A stretch of DNA of 23,488 nt from positions 1-23,488 of the forward strand of contig UQNU01000036.1 of NCBI GenBank assembly GCA_900542555.1. Direction: 5' to 3'. Position numbers and translations under genes: made by a program. Below, piece by piece: positions 15,448-21,406 of this stretch. This DNA is from an uncultured Collinsella sp. Lineage in GTDB: Bacteria; Actinomycetota; Coriobacteriia; Coriobacteriales; Coriobacteriaceae. The stretch's first letter is position 1; every line of letters begins with the position of its first letter. The notes beneath the pieces were generated by a model. The model worked only from the letters and a program-made list of their open reading frames with translations. It did no database searches and was not told where the DNA came from.

Positions 15448-16191
15448 CTAGATGTAAAAAACGTAGCGAGACCCAACGATCCGCTGACGACCGATGATAA
15501 ACGGCCGCCGTTGCTCATCGAAAAAGAAGGCTTCCATATAAAACAAGGGTTCGCCAACGGGAACTGCCAACAGCCGAGCGACCTCGGGCGACGCGCACGC
15601 GATCTCGAGCGTGCACGGGTCGGTAAACGCGGGCGTGCGGCCCGTTCGGTTGCGCACGAACTCAAAAATGGATTGGTTAGATAGAGGTGCCGTTGATAGA
15701 TAGGCGTTGTCCTCGTAAACGTATATGTTGTTCTCGAGCATGACGGGGACTCCATCGGCAGTACGTACACGCTCAACGCAAATCAAATCAGTTCCAACGG
15801 GAACACCAAAGAACTACGCTTCGGTAGAATCTGCTGGCAGTATCTTTCTCGAAATGACGCACGCCCCCGGTTCCATTCCGTTAACGCGGCATGCGTCCGA
15901 AAAACTCTGGACGTCATCCTTCTGGCGAATCTTGCGCTTGAGCTTGGGGGCATTGACGAACGTGCCTTTCCCCTGTCGCTTCGTTAGATAGCCCTGCTGG
16001 ACGAGCTCCTCAATAGCACGTCGCACGGTAACGCGGCCAACTTTATAGCTCTCAGCCAATTCGAATTCGTTGGGTATCCGCGCGCCTGCCTTGTAGGCGC
16101 CGGAGTTGATTTCGTTTTTAATGATATCGATAACCTGTTGGTACAGCGGTATCGCTGCTTTACCGTCAGTTAGCCCTTCAGTCGGTGGCAT
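15448..16191 (-). pseudogene. GntR-family regulator with UTRA domain, interrupted by an in-frame TAG
   Basis: The reading frame from 16191 to 15448 would encode 247 residues, normal for a GntR/HutC-type regulator. Residues about 15-85 form the winged helix (PLYQQVIDIIKNEI, then VGRVTVRRAIEEL and QGKGTFV). The rest is the UTRA effector domain, with NGMEPGACVISRKILPA before and GVPVGTDLICVERVR after the break. Codon 126 is TAG at 15816-15814, following STEA; the frame and conserved spacing continue straight after it with FFGVPVG. A single base change from CAG, AAG, GAG or TGG explains it. The start has GGAGAGGG 5 nt upstream. FrlR of E. coli is of this type, so it was probably the repressor of the neighbouring operon. 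Sequencing error or suppression of amber remain possible. Confidence 0.85.
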
Positions 16192-16221
16192 ATACCCTCT
16201 CCAAGCACGATTAAGTCTAAA

Positions 16222-16258
16222 GCGGGCTTAAGGGCATTCAACAAGCCCTTAAGCCCGC
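16222..16258 (-). terminator. Perfect 14-bp hairpin between the HAD gene and the GntR-type gene
   Basis: Arms 16222-16235 and 16245-16258 are perfectly complementary with a 9-nt loop. On the minus strand UUUAGACUUAAU follows, so it can act as terminator for the HAD gene, whose stop lies 83 nt upstream. It also lies 31 nt ahead of the GntR-type start, leaving little space for a separate regulator promoter, which might overlap the hairpin. Confidence 0.65.
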
Positions 16259-16341
16259 ATTAGCATAAAGTATGCTTGCTGCCGCACCAAAATGTCGGGT
16301 ATTTACTCATCTGACCCGAAAAACGCGCAACTACCGCGCTC

Positions 16342-17001
16342 CTAAGAAAGCGTGAGCAGCTCCGGCAGCTGGTCGATAATCTTGTCCGCGGCATCCTGGC
16401 TAAAGCCAAAGCGCTCCTCGCGCTTGGCAATAACTGTCAGGCCGGCTCGCTTGCCGGCAGTGATGCCAGGCACCGAATCCTCGACGCAGCAGCAGCGATT
16501 CGCGGGCAGCCCCAGCAGGTCCAGCGCATGCAGGTAGATGTCGGGCTCGGGCTTGCTCTCCTTAAACTGCTCGCCGCTCACTACATACTCAAAGGCATCC
16601 GACAGCCCGCACGCATCGAGCACTTCCTCGATGCTATCCATGGGAGACGAGCTGGCAAGCGCCACGCGAACGCCGCGGCGCGGCAGCTCTCGAATCGTAT
16701 CCACGGCGCCTGGGTTAATCAAAGCCTGATAGTCGCGCGGACGCTTATGAGCCCACTCGTCCCAACGGGTCAACGCTTCCTCGCCAGTTAAATGCCCCTT
16801 ACCGGCGCGCTCAAACCAATCGACCAGCATACGCAGGAAGAACTGATGCGAAGTACCGACCTGCCCATTTAACTCCTCTTGAGTCAGATTAAGCCCAAGC
16901 TCCTTGGCAAACGCGGCGGTCTCGCCCAGGTAGTAATACTCGGTATCGACAATCACGCCGTCCATGTCAAAGATAACGGCGTCGAACGGAAATGCGGACA
17001 C
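16342..17001 (-). CDS. HAD-superfamily hydrolase, beta-phosphoglucomutase-like
   Basis: The 219-residue protein has all HAD motifs of subfamily IA: FDMDGVIVDTE with Asp12 and Asp14, LASSSPM as motif II, FKESKPEPDIY with the motif III lysine, and CCVEDSVPGI as motif IV. The helical cap between motifs I and II fits beta-phosphoglucomutase or sugar-phosphate phosphatases. The start is taken as GTG at 17001 because GGGAGGG lies 4 nt upstream; the ATG at 17049 falls beyond the terminator hairpin of the preceding gene, so it is unlikely. It probably acts on a small sugar phosphate in the cytoplasm. Substrate is not readable from sequence. Confidence 0.85.
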   Translation of the reverse strand: MSAFPFDAVIFDMDGVIVDTEYYYLGETAAFAKELGLNLTQEELNGQVGTSHQFFLRMLVDWFERAGKGHLTGEEALTRWDEWAHKRPRDYQALINPGAVDTIRELPRRGVRVALASSSPMDSIEEVLDACGLSDAFEYVVSGEQFKESKPEPDIYLHALDLLGLPANRCCCVEDSVPGITAGKRAGLTVIAKREERFGFSQDAADKIIDQLPELLTLS

Positions 17002-17016
17002 GGCACCCTCCCTAAC

Positions 17017-17042
17017 AAAAGGGCGCCCGCAAGCGGACGCCC
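17017..17042 (-). terminator. Terminator between the Cof-type and HAD genes
   Basis: Arms 17021-17030 and 17033-17042 pair with one U-G wobble in minus-strand RNA, then UUUUGUU follows. It starts 22 nt after the Cof-type stop codon. The ribosome binding site of the next gene (17006-17012) begins only 4 nt past the U-tract. Confidence 0.75.
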
Positions 17043-17064
17043 GAACCATGCATTATCGGCGATT

Positions 17065-17907
17065 CTAACCCAGCAGCTTATCCAGCGCCACCGCAATACC
17101 ATCTTCGTTGTTATTGGCGGTCACCATCTGGGCCACAGCCTTAACCTCATCGACGGCGTTTCCCATGGCAACACCGGTACCAGCCCACTCGATCATGGAC
17201 TTGTCGTTCTGGCCGTCGCCAAACGATACGACCTCGCTGGCATCGATGCCGAGCTTGGGCAGGGCACCCTCGAGCGCGCGGGCCTTGTCAATACCGGGCG
17301 CCGTGTACTCAAAGTACCAGTCGGCCGTAAACATGCCCGAAAGCGTCTGCTTAAAGGGCGCATACATCTCCTCGTAATGCGCCTGCAGGTAGGCCGGATC
17401 GCCCGCCGTCAGCAGCTTGTCCACGGGATAAGTGTCCACGACCTCATGCAAGCTCTCGACCTCGCGGATCTTAAGGTCGCAGGCATCGCGCTCGTATTTG
17501 ACAATGTTTTTCTGCGAGCCATCCGGCAGCGTAATCATGCAGCGACACGAGTCCTCTACATGCAGATCGCGACCGAGCGAAATCATAGGGATCACGTCAA
17601 AATTACGCAGATGATCAATCAGACGGTGCAGTTCGTCAGCCGGCATGGCCTGGTCAAAAAGGACCTCATCGGTCTGAGCGTCGACCACATGCGCGCCATT
17701 AAAGGCAACTAGCAGACCGTCATGGTTTTGAAGGTCGAGCTCCTGCGCCAAGGCGTGCAGCCCCCATGCGGGACGACCCGAAGCCAAGATGAGCTTAATG
17801 CCCGACTCCTGCGCCGCGAGCAGCTTCTCGCGCGTACGCGGGCTAATGACCTTTTGGTCGTTGGTGAGCGTACCGTCGATATCCATTGCGATGGCTTTAA
17901 TTGCCAT
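17065..17907 (-). CDS. Cof-type HAD-IIB family phosphatase
   Basis: The 280-residue protein begins AIKAIAMDIDGTLTND with nucleophile Asp9 and Asp11, has motif II in LILASGRP, the large C2B cap, and ends with the motif IV region VVSFGDGQNDKSMIEW followed by GVAMGNAVDEVKAVA. These are the features of Cof/YidA-type phosphatases, which dephosphorylate sugar phosphates or cofactors such as pyridoxal phosphate and flavin mononucleotide. AAGGAGG lies 6 nt before the ATG. It is divergent from the plus-strand module and followed by a HAD-IA gene. A TAAGAT at 17941-17946 (minus strand) is a possible -10 box, with only a weak -35. Confidence 0.9.
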   Translation of the reverse strand: MAIKAIAMDIDGTLTNDQKVISPRTREKLLAAQESGIKLILASGRPAWGLHALAQELDLQNHDGLLVAFNGAHVVDAQTDEVLFDQAMPADELHRLIDHLRNFDVIPMISLGRDLHVEDSCRCMITLPDGSQKNIVKYERDACDLKIREVESLHEVVDTYPVDKLLTAGDPAYLQAHYEEMYAPFKQTLSGMFTADWYFEYTAPGIDKARALEGALPKLGIDASEVVSFGDGQNDKSMIEWAGTGVAMGNAVDEVKAVAQMVTANNNEDGIAVALDKLLG

Positions 17908-18025
17908 ATGTGCCTCCTTGCATCGTTTTTATCGCGCACTATCTTATCCGAGCCGGGGCACGTTCGCACAGCGCGCGTATGACGGTTGCAAAACCACCCC
18001 ATTTGAAACAAAGGCAAAAAAGTAC

Positions 18026-18052
18026 TTGCAAAGACGCGTTCCGACATATAAG
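18026..18052 (+). promoter_or_regulatory. Candidate promoter of the three-gene module
   Basis: TTGCAA (18026-18031) and TATAAG (18047-18052) match the -35 and -10 consensus at four and five positions. The 15-nt spacer is shorter than ideal. The upstream run of A (18016-18021) could serve as an UP element. Transcription would start near 18059, about 340 nt before the first start codon. Confidence 0.45.
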
Positions 18053-18314
18053 TTGATAAAAGACCGCCGTTGCGGTTTTAAGTAGATCGAGCATATGAAG
18101 TTTGAGTTTTAGCGTGTAAGAGAAGGAAGATCGGCAAAGTACAACCCCAAACGCAATGACAACTTAATGAGGTAACTGCCACATGTGAGGCACCCAGGGC
18201 ATTGCTGTCTCGATTTTGAGCACGATGCCTTCCGCCTTGCATGGGCCGTTCCATCCCGCCCCTACAGCAACTGCCTCACGGGCTCATTGAAAACCGCATA
18301 GCACCCCAACGTCA

Positions 18315-18350
18315 GCACATCACCCACGGCAAGCACATCACTCACGACAA
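18315..18350 (+). repeat. Two tandem 18-bp C/A-rich repeats in the leader
   Basis: Units 18315-18332 and 18333-18350 are direct neighbours and differ at two positions; both hold the core GCACATCA followed by CACG. A further CACATCA occurs at 18355-18361. The strand is rich in C and A and nearly free of structure. Confidence 0.7.
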
Positions 18351-18396
18351 CCAACACATCAACAAACAGCACGAACATCAACCGATTGGAGAAGCT

Positions 18397-19287
18397 ATGA
18401 CAAACCACCACGCTGAAGACGGCGATAAGAAAAGCATTCTGGATGCCCGCATTGAGCGAGCATATGCAAACGAATATGACGCCGCCTTTGCCGCCGCAAC
18501 CATCAAGAACTATGCGTCGCTACCGCTCGCGACGATCTTGGCCGACCACCCTCAACTGCTGAAGCGCTGCACAAAGATCATGGGCGACCCCGACATTCGC
18601 AAGCTGACAGACCCCTATGCCCCAAAACGCGACAACGATTCGTACGTTCTTACCGTAGGCTGCCTAGCCCATATATTTACGGCGCTCGACACGAAACTCA
18701 AGCTCGAATGGGAACCCGACGAGCGTCATGAACTCGAAAGCAAGCGGAACACCCTGCGCACCGCACTGTTCCTTCCGTTGGACGGCCTCAAGCGCTGCAA
18801 CGTCGAGCTCAATACACAGGCGCGGCAAAAGCCCGGGACCACGGGGCAGAAAACTCCAAGACCCCATGCGGCCATCGTCGACCGCAACCGATATAACCGC
18901 ATGACCGCGCACTTTTCCGCCGAGGGAGCAGCCATAAGGACGCTGATCGACCTGCTGTGCCTCCTGAGCATCAACGAGCTATTTGAGGGCTATCTCGCCC
19001 TTGTTCCCGCGACGGCACCCAAGTCGGTAGCAAAGATCATCGAGACCTGCAGACGCCAGTTTGAGCGCCATCGCAATGGCAGCGAGATGAACGCCAGCAT
19101 CGCGCAGTACTACGCGGCTCATTACAAAAATGACGGATGTGCCCCTGCCGAGCATCAGCTGCGGCTCGCCTACACCACGCCCGTCGCAACGCTCCATCGC
19201 TTTGGAGCCCTTGGCGCTTGCGAGCCGCACGAACAGGCAGCCTGCCCCACAACCGAGCTCGATCTCAGGCTCGGACGAACCCTGTAG
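18397..19287 (+). CDS. Hypothetical protein, first gene of the VirD4/ClpP-like module
   Basis: The 296-residue protein is not recognised. It is soluble by appearance: no signal peptide and no clear membrane segment, although AAIRTLIDLLCLLSINELFEGYLAL (middle to late part) is a hydrophobic amphipathic stretch. The sequence is rich in Ala, Leu, Arg and His and likely mostly helical. A Pro/Gly/Thr-rich linker (KPGTTGQKTPRPHA) at about 148-161 splits it into two parts. Several cysteines are scattered without a zinc-finger spacing. The start at 18397 is chosen for GGAG 6 nt upstream; an in-frame ATG at 18241 has no such site and would add a His/Gln-rich low-complexity tail. The protease gene follows after 63 nt. 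A role as adaptor or substrate for its two neighbours is only a guess from position. Confidence 0.7.
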   Translation: MTNHHAEDGDKKSILDARIERAYANEYDAAFAAATIKNYASLPLATILADHPQLLKRCTKIMGDPDIRKLTDPYAPKRDNDSYVLTVGCLAHIFTALDTKLKLEWEPDERHELESKRNTLRTALFLPLDGLKRCNVELNTQARQKPGTTGQKTPRPHAAIVDRNRYNRMTAHFSAEGAAIRTLIDLLCLLSINELFEGYLALVPATAPKSVAKIIETCRRQFERHRNGSEMNASIAQYYAAHYKNDGCAPAEHQLRLAYTTPVATLHRFGALGACEPHEQAACPTTELDLRLGRTL

Positions 19288-19350
19288 CCCGCCAGCCCCT
19301 CCGCGGGCAACAATCCTATTCCACAACACAACCAACAGAAAGGAGTCCTC

Positions 19351-19968
19351 ATGGACACCAATCATTCCCCCATCATCAGCCCCCTCACCATGCGTGAATC
19401 CGCCCGAGGTATCACGCTCACCAGCATTTACGATGAGATGCTCGCCCGTCGCGAGCTCTCCGTCATGGGAAACATCGAAACCCCGATGGCCCACGACCTA
19501 TGCCAGCAGATCCGCCTGCTCGATGCCACCGACCCCAGCCGCCCCATCACCATATTTGTCGCCAGCGCCGGCGGAAGCGTGCGATCGGGTCTTGCAATCT
19601 ATGACGCCATGCGCCTCGCATCGTGCCCCATCCGCACCGTCTGCCTGGAATTCGCCGCGTCCATGGGCGCCGTGATCTTTATGGGCGGCGACGATCGCCG
19701 TATGGCGCCCCATGCAGAGCTCATGATTCACGACCCGCTGATCCCCCAGGGGGCAGGCGGCTCGGCACTTGCACTGCAGGAAACCAGCCGGCGTCTCATG
19801 CAGACCCGCAAGACCCTCACGCAAATCCTCTCGGACCGCAGCGGCCTCACGCCCAAGCGCATCCAGTCCCTCACTGCAAAAGACACCTACCTTTCGGCCG
19901 AGCGCGCCGTCGAGCTCGGCTTTGCCCACGAAATCCTCTCGACCACCAAGGAGGTCGCCCATGTCTAA
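19351..19968 (+). CDS. ClpP-like serine protease (S14 family)
   Basis: The 205-residue protein has the ClpP fold signatures: ITIFVASAGGSVRSGLAIYDAM (66-87), the nucleophile region EFAASMGAVIF with Ser104, AELMIHDPL with His127, and the Asp178 region KDTYLSAERAVELGFAHEIL. The triad is complete and the oxyanion GGS is kept, so it should be active. Length and start are near housekeeping ClpP, but the sequence is divergent and the N-terminus is not the ClpP axial loop. No ClpX, ClpA or ClpC lies nearby. AGGAG sits 6-7 nt before the ATG. Its last codons overlap the start of the VirD4-like ATPase by 8 bases, and the ribosome binding site of that gene lies within it, so the two are made together. 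S14 proteins also occur as phage head proteases, but no phage genes are present. Confidence 0.88.
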   Translation: MDTNHSPIISPLTMRESARGITLTSIYDEMLARRELSVMGNIETPMAHDLCQQIRLLDATDPSRPITIFVASAGGSVRSGLAIYDAMRLASCPIRTVCLEFAASMGAVIFMGGDDRRMAPHAELMIHDPLIPQGAGGSALALQETSRRLMQTRKTLTQILSDRSGLTPKRIQSLTAKDTYLSAERAVELGFAHEILSTTKEVAHV

Positions 19969-21265
19969 CCTCGCCAGCCGCCTCGCCGCATCTGAGTCCG
20001 CATCGTCCACCATCCTCGCCAAGGATCGAACGCTTTCCTGCGACACCCGCCAAACGGGACTCAACAACAACGCACTTGTGATCGGCCCCTCGGGAGCCGG
20101 CAAGACCCGAAACGTCCTCAAGCCCAACCTGCTGCAAATGAACGCAAGCTACATCGTGCTCGACACCAAAGGCACGCTCTGTCGCGAAGTGGGACCCGTG
20201 CTGGCAGCCCACGGTTACCGCGTGCAATGTCTCAACTTCGCCGACCTCAACACCGTCCCGGCCCTTGCGCCCGGCATCGAGCGCTGCGGCTACAACCCCC
20301 TGAGGCACATTCGCCGCAAGGCAGACGGCAGGCCCAACCAGCAGGACATCCTCTCGGTGGCAAAGGCCATCTGCCCCATCGAGGACAACAACCAGCCTTT
20401 TTGGGATCATGCGGCGGCAAACCTGCTGTCGTGTCTTATCGCCTACGTCACCGAACAGCTACCCGCCGACGAGCAGACGATCAGCTCGGTCATCAAGCTG
20501 ATCGAGCACCTGCAGGACGGTGCCACGGCCCGATTGTTTGACGATCTGATCACGACCGACCCCCAAAGCTATGCCCTCTCGCTATGGCGGCGCTACGCCA
20601 TTACGCAAAATGCCGAGCGCATGCACGCGAGCATCGTCGGCATCCTTGCCGAAAAGGTCATGTGTCTGGGATTCGACGGTGCGGCACAGCTCTATCGTGA
20701 GTGCCATCAGGTGGACTTCGCTTCCATGGGACACACCCCCTGCGCCCTATTTGTAACCGTGAGCGATATTGACCGCAATCTCGATCCGCTGACCGGCCTC
20801 TTTATTTCGCAGGCGTTTATGGGCCTCATTCGTGAGGCCGATAGGCAGCCCGACGGCAGCCTGCCCGTGCCCGTGCGCTTTATGCTCGATGACTTCGCAA
20901 ATCTGCAGATCCCCCAGATCGACAACGTGCTCTCGATTATCCGAAGCCGCAACATCTGGGCAACGCTGCTGCTGCAGTCGACCAACCAGCTCGATGCGCT
21001 CTATGGCGAGGCACGCGCACGCTCCATCATGGGCAACTGCGACACGCATCTGGTGCTGGCGTTCCAGGATCCCGAGAGTGCCCGGGTGTTTTCCGACCGC
21101 GCCGACGCGCTGCCCAGCACGCTCATGGCGACGCCGATCGATCGCTCGTGGCTCTTTGTACGCGGTCGCACTCCCGAACAGGTCGAGCGCTTTAGGCTCG
21201 AAGACCATCCGCTCTACGGGGAGCTGCCCGAGGCGCAGCGAGGCCATGCGGAGACCGAGATCTAG
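19961..21265 (+). CDS. VirD4/TraG-like conjugative coupling ATPase without membrane domain
   Basis: The 434-residue protein belongs to the VirD4/TraG family of hexameric DNA-pumping ATPases. Walker A is GPSGAGKT (42-49). It is followed by SYIVLDTKGTL (63-73), YNPLRHI (111-117), a Walker B strand VRFMLDDFANL (305-315) and the sensor LLLQSTNQLDALYG (336-349). Family coupling proteins have two N-terminal transmembrane helices; here only about 35 polar residues precede the ATPase core, so it would be cytosolic. Walker B has Asp-Asp where Asp-Glu is usual. The start at 19961 has AGGAGG 6 nt upstream inside the clpP-like gene. No relaxase or type IV secretion genes are in the window. It may be a remnant of an integrative element or an ATPase re-used in a different system. 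Confidence 0.87.
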   Translation: MSNLASRLAASESASSTILAKDRTLSCDTRQTGLNNNALVIGPSGAGKTRNVLKPNLLQMNASYIVLDTKGTLCREVGPVLAAHGYRVQCLNFADLNTVPALAPGIERCGYNPLRHIRRKADGRPNQQDILSVAKAICPIEDNNQPFWDHAAANLLSCLIAYVTEQLPADEQTISSVIKLIEHLQDGATARLFDDLITTDPQSYALSLWRRYAITQNAERMHASIVGILAEKVMCLGFDGAAQLYRECHQVDFASMGHTPCALFVTVSDIDRNLDPLTGLFISQAFMGLIREADRQPDGSLPVPVRFMLDDFANLQIPQIDNVLSIIRSRNIWATLLLQSTNQLDALYGEARARSIMGNCDTHLVLAFQDPESARVFSDRADALPSTLMATPIDRSWLFVRGRTPEQVERFRLEDHPLYGELPEAQRGHAETEI

Positions 21266-21343
21266 GCGCAGGGTTCTCGCGGCGCGCGGCGCCCCGGCGA
21301 TGTTCCACAAAGGCCGTGCGCCCCGGGACTACGGCAAAGCAAA

Positions 21344-21373
21344 GGGGCCCGCATCCGATAGGATACGGGCCCC
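21344..21373 (-). terminator. Terminator of pgi, convergent with the VirD4-like gene
   Basis: Arms 21344-21356 and 21361-21373 form a 13-bp stem with loop GATA; the one plus-strand mismatch becomes a U-G wobble in minus-strand RNA. UUUGCUUUG follows on that strand. The hairpin starts 33 nt after the pgi stop. The plus-strand module may use the same stem less efficiently, as no U-tract follows on that side. Confidence 0.8.
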
Positions 21374-21406
21374 TGACTATAAGGCGCGATGCGTTAACAG
21401 CAGCGA

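Larger units (their letters stand above)
17908..18396. other. Gene-free stretch of 0.49 kb: divergent promoter region and long leader
   Basis: No credible protein-coding gene was found here. The left 120 bases are the upstream region of the Cof-type gene. A plus-strand candidate promoter is at 18026-18052. Just after it a 5-bp hairpin (18063-18067 with 18072-18076, loop CGTT) is followed by UUU. A weak stem pairs GGCAT (18198-18202) with ATGCC (18225-18229). The last 90 bases before the first gene are C/A-rich and poor in G. The inferred leader is about 340 nt. No known riboswitch, T-box or small RNA was recognised. Confidence 0.6.

Noticed and set aside
18315..18361. CRISPR-like or plasmid iteron array
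   Set aside because: Only two full adjacent copies of 18 bp without spacers and no Rep or Cas gene.
18241..18396. Upstream ATG at 18241 as start of the first module gene
   Set aside because: No ribosome binding site there, and the added residues are His/Gln-rich low complexity derived from the repeats; GGAG before 18397 fits better.
17908..18396. Riboswitch, T-box, tmRNA, 6S RNA or RNase P RNA
   Set aside because: None of the conserved core sequences was found; only weak stems can be drawn.
18026..21265. Phage origin of the module because of the S14 protease
   Set aside because: No terminase, portal, capsid or tail gene nearby, and the ATPase is VirD4-like, not terminase-like.
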